From: JACDET01 sp035568375
GTDB lineage: Bacteria > Patescibacteriota > Microgenomatia > Levybacterales > UBA12049
Assembly: GCA_035568375.1 (NCBI GenBank)
Contig: DATMOG010000096.1
Span: forward strand, 1-59,690
DNA: 59,690 bases
Direction: 5' to 3'
Shown: in pieces, positions 14,489-22,327 of the stretch
Numbering within the stretch: position 1 is the stretch's first letter
How the letters are laid out: each line of letters opens with the position of its first letter
Translations under genes and position numbers: made by a program
Notes under the pieces: model-generated
The model's input: only the letters and a program-made list of their open reading frames with translations
The model's database searches: none
Told to the model about the DNA's origin: nothing

Positions 14489-15640
14489 TTATTTCTCAGG
14501 TGTATTAGGTTGTGTCTGACCTTCTTTTTCAAGCCTCTTCGCGATTGTTTTAAAAATTTTATCAATGCCTTTTTGTTTGTTTACCGATATAAAAATTGGT
14601 GAGTATTGCGCATATTTTGTTCTGAGATCTTCTTCATCAAAATTTGATGCTATGTCAATTTTATTGAAGACATAGATCATATGGGCGTCAAGATGAATAC
14701 CAAGTTCATGGAGAATGTTATTAACTACATGTATTTTCTCCGCAATTTCAGAATCAGAAACATCGATTACGTGTAACAATATGTCTGCATGGACAGATTC
14801 CATAAGTGTTGATTTAAATGCCTGAATTAAGCGCGGTGGCAAATTTCGGATAAATCCGATCGTGTCAGTGAGTAAAATTTCTTTTTCAATTTGTGGGATA
14901 TATATTTTGCTGACGTTACTATCAAGGGTTACAAACAATGCGTTTTCGACGAGGACATTTTCGTTAGATAAAAGATTAAAGAGCGAGCTTTTGCCTGCAT
15001 TTGTGTACCCGACGATTGAGACTGTTTTAAATCCTGCTCGTTTTCGCTGGTCAAGTTGTGCATTATGAGCTTCGCTAATTTTATCAAGCTGATCAGTAAC
15101 TTTTTTTATTTCACCGCGCCAGTGGCGTTTCATAAGCTCAGTATTGGTTTCTCCGACTCCAAGCGTTCCTATTCCTCCACCTTGTCGTGACATAATCGCA
15201 CCCATACCATAAATTCTCGGTCCCATGTATCGCATTCGAGCAAGTTCTATTTGGAGTTTTGCTTCAGTCGTTTTTGCATGTTTATCAAAGATTTGCAGGA
15301 TTAAATCCATTCGATCCCAAACTTCGATTCGGGGATTTGCTTGTTGAAATCGTGTCTTAAGCGTATGGACTTGTCGAGGTTTAGCCATGGTATTCAACAC
15401 GACAACATCAATTGATAATTTTTTAATTTTTTCTAATACTTCAAGTACTTTTCCTTTCCCAATATATGTTGCTAGATCGGGATGTTCAAGATGTTGAATA
15501 ATACGGTCTGGGATCTCTCCTCCTAATGTTTTGATAAGTGATTCGAGTTCATCTCCTGTATTTATTGCTCTTTCCTTATTAGCTTGTGGATTAATAACAT
15601 GAATTGGAAGTACCCGAAGTGTCTTTTTTAGTTCAATCAT
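14489..15640 (-). CDS. hflX: GTPase HflX
   Basis: 383 residues. The N-terminal HflX domain ends in the glycine-rich 'RQGGGIGTLGVGETNTELMK' (about 152-171); a coiled linker follows, then the G domain: G1 'GYTNAGKSS' (211-219), G3 'DTIGF' (259-263), G4 'NKID' (326-329). HflX binds the 50S subunit and rescues or splits stalled ribosomes, especially under heat stress. It is a conserved chromosomal gene, yet it lies between repeats R6 and R7 like the accessory genes around it. About 120 bases upstream precede R7. Confidence 0.95.
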   Translation of the reverse strand: MIELKKTLRVLPIHVINPQANKERAINTGDELESLIKTLGGEIPDRIIQHLEHPDLATYIGKGKVLEVLEKIKKLSIDVVVLNTMAKPRQVHTLKTRFQQANPRIEVWDRMDLILQIFDKHAKTTEAKLQIELARMRYMGPRIYGMGAIMSRQGGGIGTLGVGETNTELMKRHWRGEIKKVTDQLDKISEAHNAQLDQRKRAGFKTVSIVGYTNAGKSSLFNLLSNENVLVENALFVTLDSNVSKIYIPQIEKEILLTDTIGFIRNLPPRLIQAFKSTLMESVHADILLHVIDVSDSEIAEKIHVVNNILHELGIHLDAHMIYVFNKIDIASNFDEEDLRTKYAQYSPIFISVNKQKGIDKIFKTIAKRLEKEGQTQPNTPEK

Positions 15641-15767
15641 GTGAGTTCATTATAGCCTAACTGCATTGATAAAGAAAATAAACTCATTCGCCTATCGACA
15701 ACTGAGCGATCACGCTGCTTGCATATAAAAATGACTTCGATTAGATATTTAAAGATTAAAATCGGCT

Positions 15768-15876
15768 ATAAAAAGTTCCAAGATCGTCAAGGCTCTCCAG
15801 CTAATTTTTTTGCCTCAATTTAGCTTCAAATATTTGCAGAAAGTGGGATGACCAGACTTGGGTTCGAACTGGTAAT
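15768..15876 (-). repeat. interspersed repeat copy R7
   Basis: Close relative of R4: the same AAAAAGTTCCAAGATCGTCA left end and GGTTCGAACTGGTAAT at the right (15861-15876). The minus strand reads 'LESLDDLGTFYSRF' then TAA. GTCA and TGAC arms can pair across the element. Confidence 0.75.
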
Positions 15877-15930
15877 TTTAACAATTATCTTTTTTTGTAT
15901 CTTTCAATAAGTTACTATGTTAAAATAATT

Positions 15931-16524
15931 TTAATGAGAAAGATTATTGTTCTTGAATTTGTTACTCTTGATGGTGTTATGCAAGCTCCAGGTGGACCTA
16001 CTGAAGATATAAGTGGTAACTTCAAATTCGGTGGATGGACAGCTCCCTACTTTGATGAAATGTCGGGGAAGGAAATGGAGAAGCAGATGAAAGGAGAATA
16101 CGATCTTCTTCTTGGACACAAAACGTATGATATCTTTGCGGGATATTGGCCAGAGCACACAGAAGGATGGCCTCAAGTAAATAAAATTACAAAATATGTT
16201 GTCTCAAAAACCTTAAAAAAACCTACGTGGGAAAACACTATCGTGGTAAAAGATATCAAAGAGTTAAAAAAGTTAAAGAGCTCAAACGGTCCAGTCCTAC
16301 AGGTGTACGGAAGCAGTAATCTTGTTCAGACATTAATGGAGTATGATTTGGTAGATGAATTTTGGCTTAAAATATTTCCTATTACTCTTGGTATGGGAAA
16401 ACGATTGTTTGATAAAGGTACAATACCTGCTTCCTTCATCCTCGTTGAATCTAAAATTTCCCCAAGTGGTGTAATTTTTGCTTCATACAAACTTGTAGGA
16501 GAAGTCAAAACAGGATCATTATAA
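15931..16524 (+). CDS. RibD C-terminal/dihydrofolate-reductase-like protein
   Basis: 197 residues. Typical motifs of the stand-alone RibD_C family: 'VLEFVTLDGVMQAPGG', 'GGWTAPYFDE', 'LLLGHKTYDIFAGYWP', 'KYVVSKTL' and 'VYGSSNLVQTLMEYDLVDEF', then 'PITLGMGKRLF'. The fold binds NADPH and a pteridine or similar ligand; the actual substrate of these short proteins is generally unknown. The ATG at 15931 begins the first strand; an upstream in-frame start lies in repeat-adjacent sequence. Single gene between R7 and R8. Confidence 0.88.
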   Translation, partial: LMRKIIVLEFVTLDGVMQAPGGPTEDISGNFKFGGWTAPYFDEMSGKEMEKQMKGEYDLLLGHKTYDIFAGYWPEHTEGWPQVNKITKYVVSKTLKKPTWENTIVVKDIKELKKLKSSNGPVLQVYGSSNLVQTLMEYDLVDEFWLKIFPITLGMGKRLFDKGTIPASFILVESKISPSGVIFASYKLVGEVKTGSL

Positions 16525-16563
16525 AGTTACGAGTATTATTTATTAATAAGCAAAATTATTTTG

Positions 16564-16605
16564 TTAAAAATTTCCTACATAGTCCAAAAGAGCCAGCTAT
16601 TTTAG
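16564..16605 (-). repeat. interspersed repeat copy R8
   Basis: TAAAAATTTCCTACATAGTC, then GAGCCAGCTA; only the left end is kept. The minus strand reads 'LALLDYVGNF' then TAA. Lies between two convergent genes. Confidence 0.65.
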
Positions 16606-16686
16606 GGCATGATGTGCGTATGATTGGGAACTTTTTGCTTACTAACCCTCAGAAAACTTTTCTTACCAAAAAATATGTTGAGCTAA

Positions 16687-17373
16687 TTAATCGGATTTAA
16701 CTTGAAGAATAAGTGGATTAAAGTTAGTATTTTTGTCAAAGTAATCTTCATGTTCTACTTTCTTTAATTTATTAACCGTCCAATAAGTAATTGGAGTCAT
16801 GATTACTTCAATAGCAACTTTCAAGAACCATGCTGATAGAATTGATTGTATTAGAAGTCCAGTGGGAATAACATTATAGAGTGCAATTATATAAAACAAT
16901 GTTGTATCCGTTGCTTGTCCAGCAATGGTTGAGCCAATAGTTCTCGTCCATAAATATTTACCTTTTGTTAATAATTTCATCTTAGCCATTACAAAATCAT
17001 TTATGAATTGTCCTCCAAAAAGAGCGATCCATGCTCCGATGGTGATACGAGGTACTTGAGATAACACAAAAGTATAAGCTTCATTCCCTTTAAATCCTGG
17101 TGCAGGAGGTAATAATGTCGCTAATTCGAAAAATATTGCCATAATAATTGTTGAAAAGATTAATATCCAAGTCGCCCGCCGTGCTTGTTTATATCCATAT
17201 ACTTCCGTGAAAATATCCCCAAATATATAATTGACAGGGATACAAAGTGATGCCGCCGAAAAAGTAAAAATCCCAATCTGAATTATTTTTCCGGATGTGA
17301 CGTTAACAATTGCCATCATTGTTATGTCTAAGAAAATGAAAAGATTCAAGTATTTATGAGTTTTTTTATTCAT
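16687..17373 (-). CDS. VUT family (queuosine precursor) transporter
   Basis: 228 residues with about six membrane helices. Recognised by 'DITMMAIVNVTSGKIIQIG', 'YIFGDIFTEVYGYKQARR' (the conserved G-D-x(2)-TE-YGY block), 'GGQFINDFVMAK' and 'TIAGQATDTTLFYIIAL'. YhhQ-type members import preQ0/preQ1 or queuine for tRNA modification. No queuosine gene is in the window. It is divergent from the TrmB-like regulator 17.4-18.2 kb; both sit between repeats R8 and R9. Confidence 0.9.
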   Translation of the reverse strand: MNKKTHKYLNLFIFLDITMMAIVNVTSGKIIQIGIFTFSAASLCIPVNYIFGDIFTEVYGYKQARRATWILIFSTIIMAIFFELATLLPPAPGFKGNEAYTFVLSQVPRITIGAWIALFGGQFINDFVMAKMKLLTKGKYLWTRTIGSTIAGQATDTTLFYIIALYNVIPTGLLIQSILSAWFLKVAIEVIMTPITYWTVNKLKKVEHEDYFDKNTNFNPLILQVKSD

Positions 17374-17497
17374 AGAGAGATTTTAATCGATAGTAGAGTT
17401 TTTAACCAAAATTTGTTAAAATCTCATCAGTATAGCTAATTTATTACAAAAATCATTACCACCGCAAAGTCTTTCTATATATTCTTTATTAGAAAAT

Positions 17498-18157
17498 ATG
17501 GGAAGATTGTCAGCAAAAGAGATAGGAGCGAAATTAAATATTCTCCCCCATGCAGTCTATAGAGCAATTAAACCTTTGGAGGAGTTAGGCATTGTATTGA
17601 AACTAGCGACTTACCCGACTATCTTTGAAGCTCAATCTATACAAGATTCAGCTGATTTACTTTCATTAGAAGTTAAGGAAAATTTTCAAGAAATATTTTC
17701 AGGGAAGAATCAAGGGTTTAGTAGCCCACAATTATTAAAACTGTCTTTTATAAAAAATAGAAGTGATTTATTAGAAAAAACAAGTAAAGATATACAAAAT
17801 GCGAAAGAAAGTATTGATTTTATTGTTTCTGGTCTTGAGATACCAGCAGAATCTGTGCTCTCTTTTAAACAAGCGTTTGAAAATGGAGTAGCTATAAGAG
17901 CAGTTATTCAAGACTGTTCTGAAGCAACTGAAGGACTACTGAGAACATGGGATAAATTAGGAGTTATGGTCCGTTATTATCCCAATATGGAAGCACGCAT
18001 TTTTATTATTGATAACGAAATTGTATATTTTACTTCATATAATCCCGAAGAAAAAGTTAGTGGTATAGGAGTGCGGTTTCATTATGCGCCATATGCAAAA
18101 CTTATGAATGAACTTTTCGAACAGAGATGGAAATTATCTTCGCCGATTTTGTTTTAA
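17498..18157 (+). CDS. TrmB-like HTH regulator with PLD-like domain
   Basis: 219 residues from the first ATG. The N-terminus is the second half of a TrmB winged helix ('LSAKEIGAKLNILPHAVYRA', 'IKPLEELGIV'); the rest ('DFIVSGLEIPAESVLSFKQA', 'RIFIIDNEIVYFTS', 'LFEQRWKLSSP') resembles the sugar-binding/PLD-like C-terminal domain of TrmB regulators. The same frame stays open upstream to 17423 and encodes 'ANLLQKSLPPQSLSIYSLL', which looks like the missing first helix, but it has no ATG, GTG or TTG. The true start may be a rare ATA (17432) or ATC (17426), or the N-terminus may have been damaged. Confidence 0.7.
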   Translation: MGRLSAKEIGAKLNILPHAVYRAIKPLEELGIVLKLATYPTIFEAQSIQDSADLLSLEVKENFQEIFSGKNQGFSSPQLLKLSFIKNRSDLLEKTSKDIQNAKESIDFIVSGLEIPAESVLSFKQAFENGVAIRAVIQDCSEATEGLLRTWDKLGVMVRYYPNMEARIFIIDNEIVYFTSYNPEEKVSGIGVRFHYAPYAKLMNELFEQRWKLSSPILF

Positions 18158-18183
18158 CTAAATTTGAAGAGATAATTCTGTAT

Positions 18184-18292
18184 GTAAAAAATTCCTACAA
18201 CGTCCAGGATGGCCAGTTGCGTTTTTAACCACAAATTAGACCAGAAATATTAATTCATTTCTTATAAACACTATCTTGGATTCAAAGTGCAA
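18184..18292 (-). repeat. interspersed repeat copy R9
   Basis: TAAAAAATTCCTACAACGTC then GGCCAGTTGCGTTTTTAACC. The arms GTCCAGGAT (18202-18210) and ATCTTGGAT (18273-18281) pair with two G-T wobbles, at the same positions as the R4 arms but with different bases. The minus strand reads 'WLKTQLAILDVVGIFYIQN'. Confidence 0.75.
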
Positions 18293-18386
18293 GTTTGCTT
18301 CGTTCTTGCCTGAAATGAGATTTATTTACGTAGTTATTCATAAACTAATCTAAGTTTGAAATTCGAGTTTCTTTTGAAGGATCTAG

Positions 18387-19043
18387 TTATATTTTATTTA
18401 AAAGTTTATAGCCAATTATAGCCCACACTTCTCTGACAGAATCCCTATTAGTGAAATTATTTTTATCTTGTTCCCAGCAGGGGCTTTTTATATCCGCAGA
18501 CAAAGAGTATTTGTACTGTAATTTTGAAGCGACAAGTCCAGCACGAGCATTATGGTATGGATCTGTAACTATAATAATTGAATTAAAATGGGCTTCAGTA
18601 AGTATTTTTTGAGAGAATAAGAAGTTTTCGTATGTTGAGGTTGATTTATTTTCTAGTAAAATAGCCGATGTTGGAACACCAGCTTCAGTAGCGATTTTTT
18701 TCATGGCTTCGGCTTCATTTGCATAAACCTCTTTATCGTTTCCTCCTGACATAAGAATTTTTGAAGCGTAGTGGTTTTTGTAAAGAGAAACTGCGTGATC
18801 TACTCGGGCAACTAGACAAGGATTTAAACGAGGGTGTGCGACAAAGCCATGTTGGCATATAGGACCATAGCAAGAAATACCACCGTAGACGCTGCCACCC
18901 AGAACCATGATAATATCCGATTTTACTTTCGTATCTTGTCCAGTCTGATTTTTGACATACATTAATAATGAGAAAAATAGAAAGACAAGTAGAAGTAGGA
19001 TGAATGTAACAATTATCGAAAGTATAACGAAAAATTTCTTCAT
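18387..19043 (-). CDS. YdcF/SanA-like DUF218 membrane protein
   Basis: 218 residues. One N-terminal membrane helix (about 5-29), then the DUF218 core: 'DIIMVLGGSVYGG', 'ARVDHAVSLYKNHYASKILM', 'SGGNDKEVYANEAEAMKKIA', 'ENKSTSTYENFLFSQKIL', 'IIIVTDPYHNARAGLVA'. Relatives (SanA, ElyC, YdcF) are linked to envelope integrity; the biochemical activity is unclear. Start chosen at 'MKKFFVILS', five bases after the stop of the upstream DUF5666-like gene, so the two form an operon. Confidence 0.87.
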   Translation of the reverse strand: MKKFFVILSIIVTFILLLLVFLFFSLLMYVKNQTGQDTKVKSDIIMVLGGSVYGGISCYGPICQHGFVAHPRLNPCLVARVDHAVSLYKNHYASKILMSGGNDKEVYANEAEAMKKIATEAGVPTSAILLENKSTSTYENFLFSQKILTEAHFNSIIIVTDPYHNARAGLVASKLQYKYSLSADIKSPCWEQDKNNFTNRDSVREVWAIIGYKLLNKI

Positions 19044-19047
19044 AATT

Positions 19048-19458
19048 TTATTTACAGACCACAACAGTATTTGCAGTAAAGCTGCCATCGGAATTTGGTC
19101 CCCCGACTAGCGTTACGCTGTCTCCAGTTTTCAAATCGGATAGAGAACCGGAGCCGGTTGAGGTTTTGATCGTTTCCTGATCTGTAAGATGGATAATTTG
19201 ACTGCTGCTGTCGTCTTTTCGCTTCATAATAAATGTTTTGCTTCCAGTACTAACGATCTGTCCGTTGCCACCGGTGCCACCGCAAGGATCTCCATTTTGG
19301 GAAATTTCACCCTCTCCATTGCCAATGTGGTCAGTCTGAGCGTCACCTACACTATATCCGATACTCGCTTGCAGTTGAATCCTGTGATAAACCTTGTACC
19401 CAAAGAATGCAACCGCTGCAACAACAATAACTAAAATGGTTACATAAATTAGCTTCAT
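19048..19458 (-). CDS. DUF5666-like anchored protein
   Basis: 136 residues. N-terminal membrane helix (about 4-24), a Gly-rich linker with one Cys ('GDPCGGTGGNG'), then an OB-like domain with the DUF5666 pattern: 'QIVSTGSKTFIMKRKDDSS', 'IIHLTDQETIKTSTGSGSLS', 'DLKTGDSVTLVGGPNSDGSF', 'TANTVVVCK'. Extracytoplasmic domain of unknown function, frequent in CPR genomes. Upstream gene of a two-gene operon with the DUF218 protein. GC content is a little higher than in its neighbours. Confidence 0.82.
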   Translation of the reverse strand: MKLIYVTILVIVVAAVAFFGYKVYHRIQLQASIGYSVGDAQTDHIGNGEGEISQNGDPCGGTGGNGQIVSTGSKTFIMKRKDDSSSQIIHLTDQETIKTSTGSGSLSDLKTGDSVTLVGGPNSDGSFTANTVVVCK

Positions 19459-19554
19459 TATCTCTCACCCTCCCTAAAAAGATGAAGGATTATGCATACT
19501 GTATTTAGCAGAAATGTTGTAGTAAACATATGCAAGATTATATCAGTAATGCAT

Positions 19555-19630
19555 ATAAAAAGTTTGTACTGTACATGTGTAGTCCAACAGAGTCAGCTAA
19601 GTGCTTAGCCACAACTTAGCCTCAAAAAGT
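19555..19630 (-). repeat. interspersed repeat copy R10
   Basis: TAAAAAGTTTG, an insertion, then AGTCCAACAGAGTCAGCTAA and TTAGCCACAACTTAGCCTC. The minus strand reads 'EAKLWLST', a stop, 'LTLLDY' and, after five extra codons, 'TFY'. Confidence 0.65.
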
Positions 19631-19692
19631 TCTTTTATTCTTACAAACAGGAGATTGTGATGAATTGTTTTCTCAAGTGTTATACTTATAAT

Positions 19693-20382
19693 ATGTCATT
19701 GAAAATTCTCTCTTGGAATATCTGGTTTGATAGTAATTTAAATAATGTTAATACTTTTTTAGAGAACATTAATGCAGACATTATTGGATTGCAAGAAGTC
19801 ATGCGAAAAGATAATAAGATACAACTTTCAGATTCTCTATTCAAAGAATATCAGTTTGTCTATGCTCCAGCTTTTCAAATAACAAAAAATGGTAAAACAG
19901 TTGATGTTGGCAACGCTATTCTGAGTAGGTATCCTATACTTGAATATAAAATTCATAATCTATCTCAAACAGATAATCGTATTGCTATAGAAGCAACTAT
20001 AAAAGTTAATAATAAAATTTTGCAAGTTGTTTGCACTCATCTTGTACACACTCATCAACAGGCTTCTCAAATACAAGATATACAGGCAGAAAATTTAGTT
20101 AAAATTCTTTCAGAAACAAATTCAATTCTGGTGGGTGACTTTAATGCGTTGCCAGAAAGTAATGCAGTGAAAACAATAAGCAAAATATTAAGGAACACAG
20201 ATAGTAAACTCCTCCCAACTTGGAGTGTTTATCCTGAAGGTTGTAATAGCTGTTTACCACTAAAAATAATTTATAAATTAGACAATATCTTTGTTAGTAA
20301 AAATTTGAAGACAAGTTCATATCAGGTAGAAGCCTCAGATGCTTCAGATCATTTGCCTATTTCAATAATTATTGAAATATGA
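19693..20382 (+). CDS. endonuclease/exonuclease/phosphatase family protein
   Basis: 229 residues, EEP fold. Motifs: 'LKILSWNIWFDSN' (Asn), 'DIIGLQEVMRKD' (metal-binding Glu), 'VCTHLVHTHQQASQIQ', 'ILVGDFNALPES' (Asp/Asn pair), 'YKLDNIFVS' and 'SDASDHLPISI' (catalytic Asp-His). Could be a DNA/RNA nuclease or a phosphodiesterase; not ExoIII by length. The ATG at 19693 follows directly after a TATAAT/TATACT-rich stretch (19681-19692), so an earlier in-frame ATG is rejected. A second EEP gene lies at 32207-33055. Confidence 0.85.
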   Translation: MSLKILSWNIWFDSNLNNVNTFLENINADIIGLQEVMRKDNKIQLSDSLFKEYQFVYAPAFQITKNGKTVDVGNAILSRYPILEYKIHNLSQTDNRIAIEATIKVNNKILQVVCTHLVHTHQQASQIQDIQAENLVKILSETNSILVGDFNALPESNAVKTISKILRNTDSKLLPTWSVYPEGCNSCLPLKIIYKLDNIFVSKNLKTSSYQVEASDASDHLPISIIIEI

Positions 20383-20390
20383 GTTATTGC

Positions 20391-20427
20391 TGTAAAAAGT
20401 TTGTATCTATTTTTTCTCTTTTGCTAG
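20391..20427 (-). repeat. possible degenerate repeat copy R11
   Basis: TGTAAAAAGTTTGTATCTAT resembles only the left edge of R10 and the family. The conserved GTC and GCCAGC parts are not evident. Listed because its position and orientation fit the array. Confidence 0.3.
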
Positions 20428-20492
20428 TTTATTTTTCTTCCTCATCTGTATTCCAGCCTTTGCTTTCAGTTCTTTGGCAATAAATAGCCTTG

Positions 20493-21010
20493 TTACGAAA
20501 TAGCATGATGACAATGATGTGAGAAATACTTTTTATTCCACAGGAGATCATTTATGGAGAGATGGTAATTCCACAGACCTGCTGATAAGAGGATCATTTT
20601 GCTATCTATGAAGGGTTTGTGATTGCGAAGCTTTTCACTCATACACCGATACCTCTTGATGCCACCAATAGCATGTTCAAACCAATCCCCTGTAGTTGAG
20701 ACAAGTTTGTTTATCTCCTTATCTTCATACATTAATGGATTCTTTTCTGACTTTTTCTTTTGAATCAATATATTTTTATGTACTTTCGCTTCTCCAATAA
20801 ATCCGGCATGGGTTTGCTCTCAAAATCTTTTAGTCATCTTCTGATAGTCCGTTCATTCCTCAATAATACTCCTACAATATCTATGCATATTATTCCACGA
20901 TCACGCATCAGCATTGCTTGCGCTTTCAACCGTATGAGAATTAATGGTGAAGCTTTGAAGTATCCATGAAGTATTTGTTTTTCTTTTTCTGACAAAATTC
21001 TTTTGATCAC
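20493..21010 (-). pseudogene. transposase relics (HTH part and IS5-like DDE C-terminus)
   Basis: Minus strand, no intact frame. From a GTG at 21008-21010: 'ILSEKEKQILHGYF', 'RLKAQAMLMRDRGIICIDIV', 'NERTIRR', stop, 'LKDFE', a transposase-type helix-turn-helix with an in-frame stop. Then, in another frame (20493-20768), 'WFEHAIGGIKRYRCMSEKLR', 'NHKPFIDSKMILLSAGLWNY', the C-terminal end of an IS5-superfamily DDE transposase. The catalytic core between is missing. Either one deleted element or two elements side by side. Confidence 0.8.
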
Positions 21011-21061
21011 TATCTTAGTGTATCAAAACCGGACATTTTGTTTTTCAATCGCTATATGCTA

Positions 21062-21100
21062 ATAAAAACTTTGGGACAAGTCTAATATTTCCGCTAATAG
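21062..21100 (-). repeat. interspersed repeat copy R12
   Basis: TAAAAACTTTGGGACAAGTC then CCGCTAATA. The minus strand reads 'LAEILDLSQSFY' then TAG, close to LAxLDxxGTFY. The last copy to the right; none was found from 21.1 kb to the end of the window. Confidence 0.5.
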
Positions 21101-21129
21101 TTGTCAAGAAATTCAGTTACATCAAAGTT

Positions 21130-21147
21130 ACTGATATTAATATCAGT
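21130..21147. repeat. 18-bp perfect palindrome
   Basis: ACTGATATTAATATCAGT is fully self-complementary. About 12 bases later TAATATCCGTAAC complements the overlapping GTTACTGATATTA with one mismatch, giving a nested inverted structure. Lies about 210 bases before the deacetylase gene in otherwise empty DNA. Could be an operator or an element end. Confidence 0.5.
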
Positions 21148-21352
21148 TCGAAAAATGGTAATATCCGTAACTTATGGTTATAGATAAAAGGGGAAAATTC
21201 TATACCTCGAATGTATACTGTTATATATTTGGAGAGTATTGGATTTGTGAAGTTAAAGCGGTTTTAATATCTTTCAGGCTCTGCAGTAAATTGACCTATG
21301 CCAATATATCTTATTGACAGAGGATTGTCTACTTGAAATACTTATAAGAGAT

Positions 21353-22327
21353 ATGTTTAAGATTGAAAAATTAGCGTTAAACGATATAAAAATATTTATT
21401 CAAGATATAATTCATCATTTTGTGTACACAGTAGTAATTGTAGGTATCTCTTCTATAATTATGTATTTTCTATTAGTAAATGTGGTTAAACAACAAGTCG
21501 CATCAATTTTAACTCTTCCTCCAACTAAAACAAGTAGAGTCATTGTTGTGCCAGAGACAAAGGTAAATGGAGATAATTATGGAGATTCCTATGTTGAACG
21601 TGGTAGTCCTTACGACAATCGGACTATAGGATCAAATAGCGCAGATGTTATTTTTCATGGGGCAAGAAATAAAAAAAGAATTGCTTTAACCTTTGATGCA
21701 GAAATGACAGACACGATGAAGGCAAATTTACTTACAGGAAGAGTCAAAAGTTCATATGATAAAAGGATTATTGATACATTGATTGCAACAAATACAAAAG
21801 CCACACTATTTTTAACAGGTATGTGGATTGAACTTTATCCTGAGGTCACTCAGCAATTATCTCAAAATTATTTATTTGAGCTTGCTAGTCACTCTTATAC
21901 GGACAGCTCCTATTCTGGTTTCTGTTATGGTTTAGGACAACTACCCAATACATTAAAAATTGAGGATATTGGTGCTACAGAGAAATTATTAAGAGAACAT
22001 GCTGGAATTGATAACCGTCTTTTTCGTTTCCCTGGAGGATGTTATACTCCAGATGATGTTAAATTAGTAAATCAAGCTAATGATATTGTTGTCCATTGGG
22101 ATGTGATTGGAGCTGATGGTTTTAATACCAATACAAATCAAATTATTCATAATGTTGTTGATAACACACAAAATGGTTCGATTATTATTCTCCATTTAAA
22201 TGGTAAACCGACTGCCCCCGAAACCGCTAATGCGCTTCCTGAGATAATTAAGCAACTAAAGGCAAAAGGGTTTGAATTTGTAAAAATTAATGAATTACTT
22301 AATTTACCTCAAGAATCAAAGGGATAA
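21353..22327 (+). CDS. polysaccharide deacetylase-like (NodB) protein, divergent active site
   Basis: 324 residues. An N-terminal membrane helix (about 22-42) and a linker precede the NodB fold. Motifs: 'RIALTFDAEMTDTMKA', 'TKATLFLTGMWIELYP', 'FELASHSYTDSSYSGFCYGL', 'LFRFPGGCYTPDD', 'IVVHWDVIGADGF' and 'GSIIILHLNG'. The usual TFDDG is TFDAE, and the metal-site H-x3-H is HSYTD, so the second His is Asp. Its paralogue at 39124-40077 keeps HSYSH. Deacetylation of a surface glycan or peptidoglycan is the family role; activity here is uncertain. ATG at 21353 preferred over TTG at 21314. Confidence 0.82.
   Translation: MFKIEKLALNDIKIFIQDIIHHFVYTVVIVGISSIIMYFLLVNVVKQQVASILTLPPTKTSRVIVVPETKVNGDNYGDSYVERGSPYDNRTIGSNSADVIFHGARNKKRIALTFDAEMTDTMKANLLTGRVKSSYDKRIIDTLIATNTKATLFLTGMWIELYPEVTQQLSQNYLFELASHSYTDSSYSGFCYGLGQLPNTLKIEDIGATEKLLREHAGIDNRLFRFPGGCYTPDDVKLVNQANDIVVHWDVIGADGFNTNTNQIIHNVVDNTQNGSIIILHLNGKPTAPETANALPEIIKQLKAKGFEFVKINELLNLPQESKG

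Noticed and set aside
9532..15876. TTCGAAC segments in repeats R1, R2, R4 and R7 as tRNA genes
   Set aside because: They look like a T loop, but no T stem, anticodon arm or acceptor stem can be drawn on either strand.
2378..21100. Repeat array as a classical integron
   Set aside because: Repeat ends read GTT...AAC rather than attC RYYYAAC...GTTRRRY, there is no IntI gene or attI, and a housekeeping gene (hflX) lies inside.
2378..21100. Repeat array as CRISPR
   Set aside because: Copies are hundreds to thousands of bases apart with genes between them, diverged in sequence, and no cas gene is present.
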